The notes beneath the pieces are model-generated. The model was not told the DNA's origin, did not search any database, and saw only the letters and a list, made by a program, of their open reading frames with translations. A DNA stretch of 64,000 bases from an uncultured Burkholderiales bacterium. Lineage in GTDB: Bacteria > Pseudomonadota > Gammaproteobacteria > Burkholderiales > Burkholderiaceae_C. This document shows, in pieces, positions 1 to 9,645 of the stretch (positions are counted from its first letter, which is position 1; every line of letters starts with the position of its first letter). The DNA lies in contig CAIZIT010000093.1 of the NCBI GenBank assembly GCA_903933115.1, positions 58,288 to 122,287 of the forward strand. The letters run 5' to 3'. The position numbers were made by a program, and so were the translations under genes.

Positions 1-1605
1 CACCCAAAAGAAGATGATGTCATAGCCCGTGACCAACACGGAGCTGGGCAAGTAGAGATGAAAGTCCTCATCCTCTTTGGGCCAACCCAAAGTCGAGAAG
101 GGCACCAAGGCCGAGGAGAACCACGTGTCCAAGACATCTTTGTCGCGAGTGAGTGTTTTGCCAGGGCCGGCCAAGGCTTCAGCTTGTTCTTGGGTCTCGG
201 CCACGTAGACCGCACCGTCTTGATCGTACCAAGCGGGGATTTGATGTCCCCACCAAAGTTGACGACTGATGCACCAGTCTTGAATGTTTTTCATCCACTG
301 GTTGTAGGTGTTGACCCAGTTCTCAGGCACAAAACGCACTTCACCAGACTCCACGGCATGGATCGCTTTTTCTGCAATCGAGCGACCATTGGGGTCCAAA
401 TTGCTCTTTTGTGACATGGCCACAAACCATTGGTCCGTGAGCATGGGCTCGATGATTTGTCCTGTTCTCTCGCAGCGTGGGACCATGAGGGTGTGGGGTT
501 TCACGTCCACCAAGAGGCCTGCTGCTTTCAAGTCGTCGACGATTTTTTCCCGGGCCTTGAACCGATCCATGCCTTGGTAGGCTTTTGGGGCTTGATCGTT
601 CACACTCGCATCTAAGTTGAAAATGTTGATTTGTGGCAACTGATGTCTTTGGCCTACGGCGAAGTCGTTGGCATCGTGGGCAGGGGTGACTTTTACAACG
701 CCTGTGCCGAATTCTTTGTCCACATACTCGTCAAAAATAATGGGAATGACTCTGTCGCACAAAGGCAAATGCACGCGCTTGCCCTTCAAGTGCTGGTAAC
801 GGGCATCTTCGGGGTTGACCATCACCGCCACGTCACCCAGCAGGGTCTCTGGGCGAGTGGTGGCCACCACCAAACGCTCCTCAGAGCCCTCCAAGGGGTA
901 GGCGATGTGCCACATGAAGCCCTTTTCCTCTTGGCTCTCGACTTCCAAGTCCGATACAGCGGTTTTTAAAATGGGGTCCCAATGCACCAAGCGTTTGCCG
1001 CGGTAGATGAGTCCCTCGTTGAAGAGCTGAACAAAGGCTTTGGTCACCACCTCGCTTCGGGGCTCATCCATGGTGAAGTACTCGCGAGTCCAGTCCACAC
1101 TGTCACCCATGCGACGCATTTGCTGGGTGATGGTTTTGCCACTTTTTTCCTTCCACTCCCAAACTTTAGAGATGAAGTTTTTTCTTGAAATGTCCTCGCT
1201 CGGACCCAAGGTGTGTCTGGACTGGCCTTGCTCTTGGAGTTGTCTCTCCACCACAATTTGAGTGGCAATGCCTGCATGATCAGTGCCTGGGATCCAAGCC
1301 GTGTTGGCGCCTGACATGCGGTGGTAGCGTGTCAGGCTGTCCATGATGGTTTGGTTAAAGGCGTGCCCCATGTGCAAGGTGCCGGTGACATTGGGAGGGG
1401 GGAGCTGGATGGCGAAGGAGGGCGCATCCTTTTTTGCCACTTGTGTGCCTTTGTAGCCCGCGACGGCATAACCCCTGGCCTCCCACTCTGGCCCCCAGTG
1501 GGCCTCAATTTGAGCGGGTTCAAAAGATTTGGGCAAGCTCTCCAAAGCGGGTTGAAGAGGGGGGGTAGAGGCTGCGCCAGAGGCGTCTTTGGTGACAGAG
1601 TTCAT
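1..1605 (-). CDS. valS: Valyl-tRNA synthetase, N-terminal part (cut by window edge)
   Basis: Cytoplasmic class I aminoacyl-tRNA synthetase that charges tRNA-Val and edits mischarged threonine. The reverse strand is open for 535 codons from the ATG at 1605 to the window edge. The class I HIGH-type signature reads [14 protein letters not shown] near residues 68-81, and the frame continues through the editing-domain region ([13 protein letters not shown]) to [11 protein letters not shown] at the edge. The KMSKS loop and anticodon domain lie outside the window; full proteins are about 900-950 residues. The first ~25 residues (A/S/P rich) precede the conserved start of the family, so a slightly later start is possible. 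The Shine-Dalgarno signal is weak. Confidence 0.95.
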   Translation of the reverse strand, partial: MNSVTKDASGAASTPPLQPALESLPKSFEPAQIEAHWGPEWEARGYAVAGYKGTQVAKKDAPSFAIQLPPPNVTGTLHMGHAFNQTIMDSLTRYHRMSGANTAWIPGTDHAGIATQIVVERQLQEQGQSRHTLGPSEDISRKNFISKVWEWKEKSGKTITQQMRRMGDSVDWTREYFTMDEPRSEVVTKAFVQLFNEGLIYRGKRLVHWDPILKTAVSDLEVESQEEKGFMWHIAYPLEGSEERLVVATTRPETLLGDVAVMVNPEDARYQHLKGKRVHLPLCDRVIPIIFDEYVDKEFGTGVVKVTPAHDANDFAVGQRHQLPQINIFNLDASVNDQAPKAYQGMDRFKAREKIVDDLKAAGLLVDVKPHTLMVPRCERTGQIIEPMLTDQWFVAMSQKSNLDPNGRSIAEKAIHAVESGEVRFVPENWVNTYNQWMKNIQDWCISRQLWWGHQIPAWYDQDGAVYVAETQEQAEALAGPGKTLTRDKDVLDTWFSSALVPFSTLGWPKEDEDFHLYLPSSVLVTGYDIIFFWV

Positions 1606-1725
1606 AAGGACCCAAGAAGGCGAAAAAACAAAGTGAAAGGGGGGACAAATTTTTCAATGGACAGGCCACAGGCATCAAGGGTGGGATGCTTTTGTCTGGC
1701 AATCGCTTTATTTTACTCGGCCTTG

Positions 1726-1752
1726 GGCACTTAGGCACTTAGGCACTTAGGC
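1726..1752. repeat. 8-base tandem repeat, about 3.4 copies
   Basis: The unit GGCACTTA occurs three times head to tail (1726, 1734, 1742), followed by a partial copy. It lies in the gap between the valS start and the end of the VOC gene. It belongs to a set of short intergenic tandem repeats seen throughout the window. No function is evident. Confidence 0.85.
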
Positions 1753-1828
1753 GCTGGAGCGTATGGGCATTGGGGTGGTTGGACGGATTCGACTGAAGCC
1801 TGAGCCCATTTGGCCACTGATGCCCGGT

Positions 1829-2449
1829 TTATGAACGAGAGAACTCAGGTCTGTCGTTTCTTTCGGGTTTGAGTTTGACGCTCTCTCCTGATGCCTTTTG
1901 CGCTCTCCAGGCCTCTTTTCTGAGGGTCCACTGCTGGAGTCTTTCATGAGCGGTCAAACTCTCTTTGTGCATGGTCTCTTTGCTGCCTGTTTGAACCGTC
2001 AATTCGAGCCGAATACCATTCGGGTCAAAGAAATAGATGCTTTTGAACACATGGTGATCGGTCACGCCCAAGACCTCAATGCCGTGGGCTTGCAAACGGA
2101 TCTTGGCATTCTCAAGCTCCGCCTCGGTGTCTACTCGAAAGGCGATGTGGTTGACCCAAATCGGGGTGTTGGGGGAGGGAAGAGCGGCTTCATCATCCCC
2201 CAAATCGAAAAATGCAATGAAGGAGCCGTCCATGAGTCGGAAGAAAAAGTGCGTGTAGGGGCAATATTCTCCTGTGCTTGGCACGTGGTCACTTTGGATA
2301 ATGTGGTAAAGCGGCAAGCCCAAAATGTCTTCGTAAAAATGACGCGTCTCTTCTGCATCCTTGGCGCGGTAAGCATAATGGTGCAGTTGCTGGATGGGGG
2401 CAGCTTGGGGCAGGGGGCTCAAGGTGGCCCTTTGAAGGGGTGTGGACAT
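1829..2449 (-). CDS. VOC (glyoxalase/bleomycin resistance/dioxygenase) family protein
   Basis: A 206-residue protein with one vicinal-oxygen-chelate fold (roughly residues 22-155), probably a metal-dependent lyase, isomerase or ring-cleaving dioxygenase of unknown substrate. Visible hallmarks are the opening strand QQLHHYAYRAKD followed by ETRHFYEDILGLPL, the mid-domain WVNHIAFRVD and the closing strand FFDPNGIRLELTV; the histidines in HHYAYR and NHIAF and the glutamate in RLELT are the likely metal ligands. I start at the ATG at 2449 (MSTPLQR) because the in-frame extension upstream is hydrophobic and unlike the family. The C-terminal ~45 residues are charged and look like a flexible tail. 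It stands alone, divergent from rubrerythrin. Confidence 0.8.
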   Translation of the reverse strand: MSTPLQRATLSPLPQAAPIQQLHHYAYRAKDAEETRHFYEDILGLPLYHIIQSDHVPSTGEYCPYTHFFFRLMDGSFIAFFDLGDDEAALPSPNTPIWVNHIAFRVDTEAELENAKIRLQAHGIEVLGVTDHHVFKSIYFFDPNGIRLELTVQTGSKETMHKESLTAHERLQQWTLRKEAWRAQKASGESVKLKPERNDRPEFSRS

Positions 2450-2924
2450 GGCGGTTTTCAATAAAATAATGACTTTGATGCTGAGTGTAAGCGCCAGTCC
2501 TTTGACTTGGAAGAAAAATGCCTCAAAATCCATCAAAACCGATTAAAACCTGGTGTTAATGCTTAGAAAACAGATTGCTTTTTGTTTCAACCTTCACGGA
2601 ATGAGTTAATCTAGAAGGGGTCAACGGACGGCAAGAAGAGATGCGAAGAAGCACCAAGAAGAAGCACCAAGAAACAGCACTAAAAAAACGCGAAAGGTTG
2701 AAGCGGAAAGTTGAAGCGGAATGTTGAAGTGGCATGAAGAATCTGTCATCAGAGCCTGGCATCAAAGCCCGGGTATCAGCAACTCCAATGTCCTTGAGCT
2801 TTGAAGTGCCAAGGGCCTCAGGCCATGGTGCTGTTTCCAATCAACTACGCCCCTTCGCTTTTTTGGCTGTCTAGCGCTGTCGCCCATTTGCCTATGCCTC
2901 AACACTAAAAAGGATGCACCCACC
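2450..2924. other. Divergent intergenic region with two 13-base tandem repeats
   Basis: This 475-base gap separates the VOC gene (leftward) from rubrerythrin (rightward) and must hold both promoters, though I cannot assign convincing -35/-10 pairs. It contains two unrelated tandem repeats with the same 13-base period: gaagcaccaagaa at 2648-2673 (two copies) and gttgaagcggaaa-like units at 2697-2735 (three copies, the third degenerate). No open frame here resembles a protein. Confidence 0.6.
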
Positions 2925-3347
2925 ATGTCCTCACTCAAGGGCTCCAAGACCGAGAACAATTTGAAGGAGGCCTTCTCTCAAGAGTCCCAGGCCAACCGTC
3001 GTTATTTGTACTTTGCCAACAAGGCTGATATCGAAGGCTACCAAGATGTGGCTGCTCTCTTTCGTTCAACCGCAGGTGGCGAGACGGGGCACGCCCACGG
3101 TCACTTGGAGTGGCTCGAGCAATGTGCAGATCCGGTGACCGGTTTGCCCATCGGCACCACACGTGAGAACTTGGCGGCAGCTGTGGCTGGTGAAACCCAT
3201 GAATATGCTGACATGTACCCAGGGATGGCCAAAACAGCAAGGGACGAGGGCTTTCATGAGATTGCGGATTGGTTTGAAACCTTGGCCAAGGCAGAGCGCT
3301 CACATGCCAAGCGTTACACCAAAGCCTTGTCGGAGTTGGAAGATTGA
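2925..3347 (+). CDS. Rubrerythrin (diiron domain only)
   Basis: Ferritin-like diiron protein of 140 residues that in this family reduces hydrogen peroxide, drawing electrons from a rubredoxin or similar donor in the cytoplasm. The diiron ligands are visible in the expected order: Glu20 (FSQESQANRRYLYF), Glu53 and His56 (GGETGHAHGH), Glu90 and Glu93 (AGETHEY), and the terminal AERSHAKRY segment. The C-terminal rubredoxin domain of classical rubrerythrins (two CxxC knuckles) is absent, so the electron donor must be separate. The stop overlaps the start of the DUF3501 gene, so the two are probably translated together. Confidence 0.93.
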   Translation: MSSLKGSKTENNLKEAFSQESQANRRYLYFANKADIEGYQDVAALFRSTAGGETGHAHGHLEWLEQCADPVTGLPIGTTRENLAAAVAGETHEYADMYPGMAKTARDEGFHEIADWFETLAKAERSHAKRYTKALSELED

Positions 3348-4018
3348 GCACTGAGCCCTATCCGGAGATGTCCCTCTTGCCGGTGATGGGACACATCGAG
3401 GTGGACAACTTGATGACGCTAGAAGCTTACGCCAAATTCAGGCAACGCCATCACCGTCATTTGATCGCTGAGCGACAAAGGAGAGGCGTCAATTTGGGTC
3501 AAAACATGCGCTTACAGTTTGAGAGCGAGCAGACCCTTCGCTACCAAATCCAAGAAATGCTCAGGATAGAGCGACTCTTTGAAGAGGCCGACATTCGAGC
3601 AGAAATTGAGGCCTTCGCGCCCTTGATGCCCCAAGGGCGCAATTGGTCGGCGACCATGATGCTGCAGTTTGCTGAGCCCGAGGAAAGACGCTTGGCTTTA
3701 GAGCGTTTGGTGGGTGTAGAGGCTTGCGTTTACCTCCAAATTCCACACCATGATCGCGTTTATGCCTTGAGCCAAGATGAACGTCCCACTGAAAATGCAC
3801 ATCCATCAGATGCACAAAAAACATCGGCTGTACATTTTGTGACCTTTGAATTCACCCAGAAGATGATCCAGGCCCTCTTGTCAGGCGCTCTTGTCCAATT
3901 GGGGTGCGATCATGCGCATTACAGCCAGGCGTGTGAGTTGTCGGATGAGATTTTGAGCGTTTTGAAGCAAGATTTGAAGCAAGATTTGAAGCCCCAGGTC
4001 GGCGAGTCTTTCACCTAA
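3344..4018 (+). CDS. DUF3501 family protein
   Basis: A 224-residue protein that I place in DUF3501 from its pattern: an N-terminal LMTLEAYAKFRQRHHRHLI segment, then NMRLQFESEQTLRYQIQEMLRIERLFE and the late VHFVTFEFTQKMI block. The biochemical role is unknown; the family is commonly found next to rubrerythrin, which is the case here, suggesting a role in peroxide defence or redox. The likely start is the TTG at 3344, overlapping the rubrerythrin stop (TTGA); the ATG at 3368 (MSLLPVMG) is an alternative. Near the C-terminus a 15-base repeat encodes KQDLKQDLK. Confidence 0.75.
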   Translation: MSTEPYPEMSLLPVMGHIEVDNLMTLEAYAKFRQRHHRHLIAERQRRGVNLGQNMRLQFESEQTLRYQIQEMLRIERLFEEADIRAEIEAFAPLMPQGRNWSATMMLQFAEPEERRLALERLVGVEACVYLQIPHHDRVYALSQDERPTENAHPSDAQKTSAVHFVTFEFTQKMIQALLSGALVQLGCDHAHYSQACELSDEILSVLKQDLKQDLKPQVGESFT

Positions 4019-4158
4019 GGTTCATTTGGGTTGAAGCCCTTTTTGAGCAATTCACATTAAAATGCTAGCTTTGATCCCAGTCACATCATGACCATCCATC
4101 TTGCCATGATGCAGGGTTGTTGTTGGTGGCGTGCGTGAACTCTTGACGATACTCCAAT

Positions 4159-4947
4159 ATGCTTTTTTTAATCTCGCCTGCCAAAACTCTGGATTTTGAG
4201 TCCCCCCTCTCCAAGCCTGCCCTGCGCTTTGAGCCTGAGGTGCCGGCTTTCATGAATGAGACGCGGTCTTTGGTGAAGCATTTGAAGAAGATGACGCCTG
4301 AAGAACTCTCGGCCTTGATGTCCATCAGCGAGCCCTTGGCGCAACTCAATGCCAAAAGATTCAAGGCCTTCAGCCCGGAGTTTCACGCGCAAAATGCAAG
4401 GCCAGCTTTGATGGCTTTCAATGGCGATGTGTACGAGGGGCTTGATGCACCGTCCCTGGATGTGAAGGGCTTGAGGTTTGCGCAGTCGCATGTGGTGATC
4501 TTGAGTGGTCTTTACGGCAGCTTAAAACCCATGGATTGGCTCCAAGCCTATCGCTTGGAGATGGGTACCGCTTTGGTTCAAGGGGGCTTTAAAAACCTCT
4601 ATCAGTTTTGGGGCGATAAGATAGCTCGGCATTTGAACACTTTGCAGGCCGAGGACAAGTCCCCTACGGTCATCAACTTGGCCTCTCAGGAGTATTTCAA
4701 GGCCGTGGACCGCAAGACCTTGAGAGCCCAGGTGATTGAATGCGTTTTTGAAGATGAGAAAGATCAGCGGTTCAAAGTGATCAGCTTCTTTGCCAAACGG
4801 GCTCGAGGCAAAATGCTGCGCTTTGCGATCGATCGGCAAGTCAAGACCCCTGAGGGGCTTAAAGCCTTTGATTCTGAGGGGTATCAATTTGCCCCCGAAG
4901 CCTCGAGCGCCGATCGTTTCGTTTTCAGAAGGCAACAGGTTCGTTGA
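4159..4947 (+). CDS. yaaA: Peroxide stress protein YaaA (DUF328)
   Basis: A 262-residue YaaA-family protein, close to the 258 residues of the E. coli member. The start MLFLISPAKTLDFES is diagnostic, and later blocks ALMAFNGDVYEGLDA, ILSGLYGSLKPMD and INLASQEYFKAVD are family hallmarks. In E. coli YaaA is induced by OxyR and lowers intracellular free iron during peroxide stress; it also binds DNA. Its position just downstream of rubrerythrin/DUF3501 gives three neighbouring genes plausibly linked to peroxide defence. A 140-base gap precedes it, so it may have its own promoter; I saw no clear OxyR site. Confidence 0.93.
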   Translation: MLFLISPAKTLDFESPLSKPALRFEPEVPAFMNETRSLVKHLKKMTPEELSALMSISEPLAQLNAKRFKAFSPEFHAQNARPALMAFNGDVYEGLDAPSLDVKGLRFAQSHVVILSGLYGSLKPMDWLQAYRLEMGTALVQGGFKNLYQFWGDKIARHLNTLQAEDKSPTVINLASQEYFKAVDRKTLRAQVIECVFEDEKDQRFKVISFFAKRARGKMLRFAIDRQVKTPEGLKAFDSEGYQFAPEASSADRFVFRRQQVR

Positions 4948-5118
4948 ATGCTTGGGATGTGCTGGAGTGAGTGAATACGTTCACTCTTTAACCGCTCACC
5001 TTTTCACCTGTTGGTTTTGCATGCATGGGCCCATTGCCTGGTTCTTTTTAAGTTGGAATGAAATGCCAGTGGATCCCCTTTTTGTCAACCTCTTGAGTCC
5101 AACCTGAGTCCTAAAAAA

Positions 5119-6024
5119 ATGAAAGTACATGCCCACGGCATCGAGATTGAATTTGCCGAATATGGCCACCCAGAGCATGAGCCCTTGCTCTTGATCATGG
5201 GCTTGGGGTTGCAGATGATTTCTTGGCCACCACTGTTCATCGAGTTGCTTTTGAAGGCGAATTACAGAGTCATTGTGATGGACAACCGAGACTGTGGACT
5301 GTCCAGTGAGTTAAAGGATGCCGAAACCCCCAATTTGCTTTGGATGGGTTTGAAAGACAAGTTGGGTTTGAGCACCCAAGTGCCCTATACCTTGACGGAC
5401 ATGGCCAAAGACAGCTTGGCTGTTTTGGATGCCTTGAAGATCAAAAGAGCCCATGTGTTGGGCCTGAGCATGGGCGGCATGATTGCGCAACGCTTGGCCA
5501 TCCACTTCCCCGAACGCGTTCAAAGCTTGATCAGCATCATGAGCTCGAGTGGCGCCTCTGGTCTGCCCAAACCCGATGCCATGCTGCTGCAAAACTTGTA
5601 CATGCCCAAGATGGGCGGGCAAGGTTTTGAGTCTTGGGTGAACATGGCCCTCGAGTCGTTGCAGTTGATCACGAGTCCCGCTTTTCAAGACGATGTCTCC
5701 GAAGTCCGCGCCAGAGTCGAATTGGCCATTCAAAGGAGCTATCGCCCCATGGGCATTTTGCGTCAAACAGCGGCGGTGATGGCCGACTCGAGCCGAGCGG
5801 ACTTGCTGCACATGGTCAAAGCACCCACTTTGGTCGTGCATGGCACACAAGACCCTTTGGTGCCCATCGATTGTGGACGCGATACGCATCAAAGAATTTT
5901 GGGCTCCGTTTGGCTAGAAATTCCAGACATGGCTCATGACCTTTCCACAAAGTTGACCCCAGTTTTGATGCCCCATTTGCTGAGCTTTTTAAAGTCTCAC
6001 CCCTTCCATCCCCAAGCGCTATAA
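5119..6024 (+). CDS. Alpha/beta-fold hydrolase
   Basis: A 301-residue single-domain alpha/beta hydrolase. The oxyanion-hole strand [14 protein letters not shown] lies near residue 25, the nucleophile elbow is GLSMGG (about residue 117), the acid is in [11 protein letters not shown] and the catalytic histidine in PDMAHDLS near residue 276, so the full Ser-Asp-His triad is present. [10 protein letters not shown] resembles the haloperoxidase/esterase-type enzymes annotated as broad-specificity carboxylesterases or lactonases. The substrate cannot be deduced. It ends 4 bases before queF, so the two are probably cotranscribed, though there is no known pathway link. Confidence 0.85.
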   Translation: MKVHAHGIEIEFAEYGHPEHEPLLLIMGLGLQMISWPPLFIELLLKANYRVIVMDNRDCGLSSELKDAETPNLLWMGLKDKLGLSTQVPYTLTDMAKDSLAVLDALKIKRAHVLGLSMGGMIAQRLAIHFPERVQSLISIMSSSGASGLPKPDAMLLQNLYMPKMGGQGFESWVNMALESLQLITSPAFQDDVSEVRARVELAIQRSYRPMGILRQTAAVMADSSRADLLHMVKAPTLVVHGTQDPLVPIDCGRDTHQRILGSVWLEIPDMAHDLSTKLTPVLMPHLLSFLKSHPFHPQAL

Positions 6025-6028
6025 AGCC

Positions 6029-6904
6029 ATGAATTCACCAGAACAATCCTCTTTGGGCCGTCCCACCCCTTACACCGATCACTATGACCCCAGTTTGCTC
6101 TACCCCTTGCCCAGGCAAGCCAAAAGGGATGAGTTGGGACTGCTCCGCGCTCAAGACGGCTCGAGTGTGTTGCCCTTCATGGGTGCGGACATTTGGACCG
6201 TGTACGAGCTCAGTTGGCTCAATCTCAAGGGCAAGCCCCAAGTGGCCTTGGCCAAATTGGTGATTCCTTGTGAGACCCCTTGCATTGTGGAGAGCAAATC
6301 CATGAAGCTTTACTTCAACAGTTTCAGCCAGTCGAAGTTTGAAAGCGCCAAGGCGGTCCAAGAAAAAATCATCCATGACCTGTCCTCCTGTGTCTGGAAA
6401 ACCCATTCGGGCTCGATGAGCGCGGTGCCCTTGGTGGGTGTGGAGATGGTGGATGTGAAAGATTTTCATCTTCAAACTTTTCACGAATTGGAAGGGGAGG
6501 ATCTCGATCGACTCGATATCGAGTGCAACGTCTATCAGCCCGCACCTCAATTGCTCAGAGCCGAGTTGGATCGCGCCCCCGTCACAGAGGTCTTGTGCTC
6601 TCAACTCTTGAAGAGCAATTGTTTGGTTACGGGACAGCCCGATTGGGGCTCCATTCAGATCTCTTACACAGGACCCCAAATTGACCAAGCCTCATTGCTC
6701 GCTTATTTGGTCAGTTTCAGAGAGCACAACGAATTTCATGAGCAATGTGTGGAGCGTGTGTTCATGGATGTTTGGAGCCGTTGTCGACCCAGTAAATTGT
6801 CGGTGTATGCGCGCTACACCCGAAGAGGGGGCATTGACATCAATCCCTTTCGTACCAGTCACCCCCAGGCCTTGCCCAACACGAGTCGAACAGCCAGGCA
6901 GTAA
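6029..6904 (+). CDS. queF: NADPH-dependent 7-cyano-7-deazaguanine reductase
   Basis: QueF reduces preQ0 to preQ1 in queuosine tRNA-modification synthesis. At 291 residues this is the long two-domain (YqfN-like) type, close to the 282 residues of E. coli QueF. The NADPH-binding signature [19 protein letters not shown] is at 88-106. The nucleophile Cys198 and proton donor Asp205 lie in [13 protein letters not shown], with the same 7-residue spacing as Cys190/Asp197 of E. coli. It follows the hydrolase by 4 bases and is convergent with dinB across 41 bases. Confidence 0.96.
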   Translation: MNSPEQSSLGRPTPYTDHYDPSLLYPLPRQAKRDELGLLRAQDGSSVLPFMGADIWTVYELSWLNLKGKPQVALAKLVIPCETPCIVESKSMKLYFNSFSQSKFESAKAVQEKIIHDLSSCVWKTHSGSMSAVPLVGVEMVDVKDFHLQTFHELEGEDLDRLDIECNVYQPAPQLLRAELDRAPVTEVLCSQLLKSNCLVTGQPDWGSIQISYTGPQIDQASLLAYLVSFREHNEFHEQCVERVFMDVWSRCRPSKLSVYARYTRRGGIDINPFRTSHPQALPNTSRTARQ

Positions 6905-6945
6905 GGGCAAGGCTTGCAAGTGTGCGCTTGCCCCTTCGCACGCAG

Positions 6946-8310
6946 TCAGTTCTCTGCGTCGTCCAAGAGCGAGGGCTGTATCTCCCTTTGCGTCAAGACC
7001 CTCTTGGGGTCTTCGCTGCTGACATCGTCCCCATGCGAGGACTGAGCTTGGGGGGTGCTCACCTGTCCTTTGGGCACCAAAGAAGACACCCTGACGCCCA
7101 GGAGTCGAAAGCGCCTGGAGAGGTCAATGCGTTTTAAGCATTGAGAGGCCGCGTGTCGAATATCGACGGCTTGATCCAAGGCCATGTCCAAGGTTTGATC
7201 GCGAGTGACGACTTTGAAGTTGTCAAACTTGATTTTGACGCCGATGGTTTTCCCCATCAGCTGTTTTTTCTGCAAGTCCAAGCTCAATTGGGTACAAAGG
7301 CGTGTGAAGATTTCACCCAATTCACTGCGGTCTTTGGCCGCCAAGAGGTTTCTCTCAAAGGTGGTTTCTCGGCTGATGGAGACCGGATCGCTTTGTGTCT
7401 CCAAAGGACGATCGTCTTGACCTTTGGACACGGCGTACAACCAAGCGCCATACTTTTGACCAAAGTGGCCCATCAACTCGTCCAAGGAGCGTTGGGCCAA
7501 GTCACCAATGGTCTCGATGCCCAGTGATTTCAATTTCGAATCCGCTTTGGGGCCAATGCCATTGACCTTTTTGCAGGGCAAGGGCCAAATGCGACTTTCC
7601 AAATCCGACTCCAATAGAATTGAAATTCCATTGGGTTTGTTGAATTCGCTGGCCATTTTGGCGAGCAATTTGTTCGGGGCCACGCCAATTGAGCACGTGA
7701 GTCCCGTGTCTTGAAAAATGCTTCGCTGAATGAGTTTGGCCATCGACAAACCGTTCTCCCTTTGTCCACCAGGGACATGGGTGAAATCCAAATACACCTC
7801 ATCAACGCCAATGTTTTGCATGACAGGACAGATCTCCAAGATGATGTCCTTAAAGCGCTTGGAGTAATGCCTGTACTGATCAAAGTCAACCGGCAAGAGA
7901 TAAGCCTGTGGGCACAGTTGTGCTGCCTTCATGAGCCCCATGGCCGAACCCACCCCAAAGTGCCTGGCGGCGTAAGTGGCTGTGGTGATGACCCCTCGCC
8001 CCGCGTAATCTTTGAGCTGAGGAAATTGATCGAGCGGTGTCTGGGCATCCCAATCCTTGGGGTCAACGCCGTTCAGCTGTTTGGCCAAGCTTTTTTTTCC
8101 GCCCCCAATCACCACGGGCAGGCCTTTGAGTTGGGGGTAGCGAAGCAATTCCACCGATGCGTAAAAAGCATCCATGTCCAAGTGCGCGATGCGCCTCATC
8201 GGCCCCTTTGTTGGCATCGGTGCGCCGACACCAGTCTGCGTGATAGCGGATTTCAGCGGCAGACCAAAGACCGCCTCAAAACTATCGGGCTCTGGAGTGG
8301 AGGAGCTCAT
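6946..8310 (-). CDS. dinB: DNA polymerase IV (Y family)
   Basis: Error-prone translesion polymerase; 454 residues from the chosen ATG at 8310. HLDMDAFYASVE, the catalytic pair in GVDEVYLDFT, and SIGVAPNKLLAKMASEFNKPNG in the palm/fingers identify the family, followed by the helix-hairpin-helix thumb (VNGIGPKADSKLKSLGIETIGDLA) and little-finger domain. An insertion of about 25 residues (LNGVDPKDWDAQTPLDQFPQ, after VVIGGGKKSLAK) lengthens the fingers relative to E. coli. The reading frame is open to 8403, but that part is poorly conserved-looking; the ATG at about residue 37 (MRRIAHLDMDAF) is another possible start. No LexA box could be confirmed. Pol IV has no proofreading exonuclease. Confidence 0.95.
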   Translation of the reverse strand: MSSSTPEPDSFEAVFGLPLKSAITQTGVGAPMPTKGPMRRIAHLDMDAFYASVELLRYPQLKGLPVVIGGGKKSLAKQLNGVDPKDWDAQTPLDQFPQLKDYAGRGVITTATYAARHFGVGSAMGLMKAAQLCPQAYLLPVDFDQYRHYSKRFKDIILEICPVMQNIGVDEVYLDFTHVPGGQRENGLSMAKLIQRSIFQDTGLTCSIGVAPNKLLAKMASEFNKPNGISILLESDLESRIWPLPCKKVNGIGPKADSKLKSLGIETIGDLAQRSLDELMGHFGQKYGAWLYAVSKGQDDRPLETQSDPVSISRETTFERNLLAAKDRSELGEIFTRLCTQLSLDLQKKQLMGKTIGVKIKFDNFKVVTRDQTLDMALDQAVDIRHAASQCLKRIDLSRRFRLLGVRVSSLVPKGQVSTPQAQSSHGDDVSSEDPKRVLTQREIQPSLLDDAEN

Positions 8311-8383
8311 GGGGGCGTGGCGTGGGTGTTGGTGATGAGGTTGGCCTTGGCCTAGGTGTTGGCGTGCAAAGGTCGAATACGAG

Positions 8384-8411
8384 AGCCAAGAGTCAAGAGT
8401 CAAGAGCCCAA
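8384..8411. repeat. 7-base tandem repeat upstream of dinB
   Basis: AGTCAAG-type units occur four times in a row (8384, 8391, 8398, 8405; the first and last carry single changes). It lies in the 172-base gap between lldD and dinB, so possibly in the dinB promoter or leader. Confidence 0.75.
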
Positions 8412-8482
8412 AAAACCAAAAACCTCAAGTTCAAAAAATAAAAAACAATAACGACTTCAGCGCCCGAACCGCCCGCACTGAC

Positions 8483-9643
8483 CTATACCCAAGGGGCAAA
8501 ACTGCCGGGTAGCAAAATAGAGGCGTCCACATCTTGGACTTGTGTGCGACCGCAAAAGGCCATGCTCAGTGCCAATTCGTTGTGCAAGATCTCGAGCACC
8601 TTGTCAACGCCTTGCTCGCCCATGGCGCCCAGGCCATAAAGCATCGAGCGACCAATGTAAGTCCCCTTGGCACCCAAGGCCAAGGCCTTCAACACATCTT
8701 GTCCTGAGCGAATGCCCCCATCCATGTGCACCTCAATGTCCTTGCCCACCGCTTGAACAATCCCGGGCAGGGCTTTGATGCTGGATTGAGCCCCATCCAG
8801 TTGACGCCCCCCATGGTTGGAGACGATCAAAGCGTTGGCTCCGGAATTGACGGCCAGTCGGGCGTCCTCTTCGTCGATGATGCCTTTTAAGATGAGGGGC
8901 CCACCCCAGCGCTTTTTGATCCACTCCACGTCCGCCCAATTGAGCCGAGGGTCAAACTGTTGTGCGGTCCAAGAGGACAAAGAACCCATGTTTTCGACAC
9001 CTTTGACGTGACCCACGATGTTGCCAAACTGTCTCCTAGAGGTGTTGAGCATCTCAAAGCACCAACTGGGCTTGGTCATCAAATTCATGATGCTGGAGAG
9101 GGTCAATTTGGGTGGGGCGCTCAAGCCGTTTTTGATGTCTTTGTGCCGCTGCCCAAGAATTTGGAGGTCGAGTGTCAAGACCAGTGCAGAACAGTTGGCC
9201 GCTTTGGCGCGGTCAATCAAGCGCTCGATAAAGTCTCGGTCTCGCATCACGTACAGCTGAAACCAAAAGGGGTGGCGATCGGTCGCTTCAGCCACATCTT
9301 CAATGGAGCAAATGCTCATGGTAGAGAGGGTAAAGGGGATGCCAAATTTTTTGGCACTCTTGGCCGCCAAGATTTCTCCATCTGCGTGCTGCATGCCCGT
9401 GAGGCCTGTAGGTGCAATGGCGACAGGCATGCTCACCTCTTGTCCAATCATCTGGGCCTGGGTCGAGCGGTTCTCCATGTTGACCGCCACGCGTTGACGG
9501 AACTTGATGCCTTTGAAGTCTTCCTCGTTGGCGCGGTATGTACTCTCAGTCCATGAGCCCGAATCCGCGTAGTCATAGAACATTCTCGGAACACGCCTTT
9601 TGGCGATTCTTCTTAAGTCCTCAACAGTGGTGATCACGGGCAT
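8483..9643 (-). CDS. lldD: FMN-dependent L-lactate dehydrogenase (cytochrome) family
   Basis: A 386-residue alpha-hydroxy-acid oxidising flavoprotein; LldD of E. coli (396 residues) oxidises L-lactate to pyruvate and passes electrons to quinone at the membrane. Family hallmarks are FYDYADSGSWTESTYRAN at the N-terminus, MPVAIAPTGLTGMQHADGE, the FMN-contacting LVLTLDLQILGQR, and the active-site SNHGGRQLDGAQSS with the catalytic histidine, followed by MDGGIRSGQDVLKALALGA. Glycolate or mandelate enzymes share these motifs, so substrate is inferred. The ATG is preceded by AAGGA, and the gene starts two bases after the argH stop, so it is probably translated from the argH transcript. Confidence 0.88.
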   Translation of the reverse strand: MPVITTVEDLRRIAKRRVPRMFYDYADSGSWTESTYRANEEDFKGIKFRQRVAVNMENRSTQAQMIGQEVSMPVAIAPTGLTGMQHADGEILAAKSAKKFGIPFTLSTMSICSIEDVAEATDRHPFWFQLYVMRDRDFIERLIDRAKAANCSALVLTLDLQILGQRHKDIKNGLSAPPKLTLSSIMNLMTKPSWCFEMLNTSRRQFGNIVGHVKGVENMGSLSSWTAQQFDPRLNWADVEWIKKRWGGPLILKGIIDEEDARLAVNSGANALIVSNHGGRQLDGAQSSIKALPGIVQAVGKDIEVHMDGGIRSGQDVLKALALGAKGTYIGRSMLYGLGAMGEQGVDKVLEILHNELALSMAFCGRTQVQDVDASILLPGSFAPWV

Positions 9644-9645
9644 GC

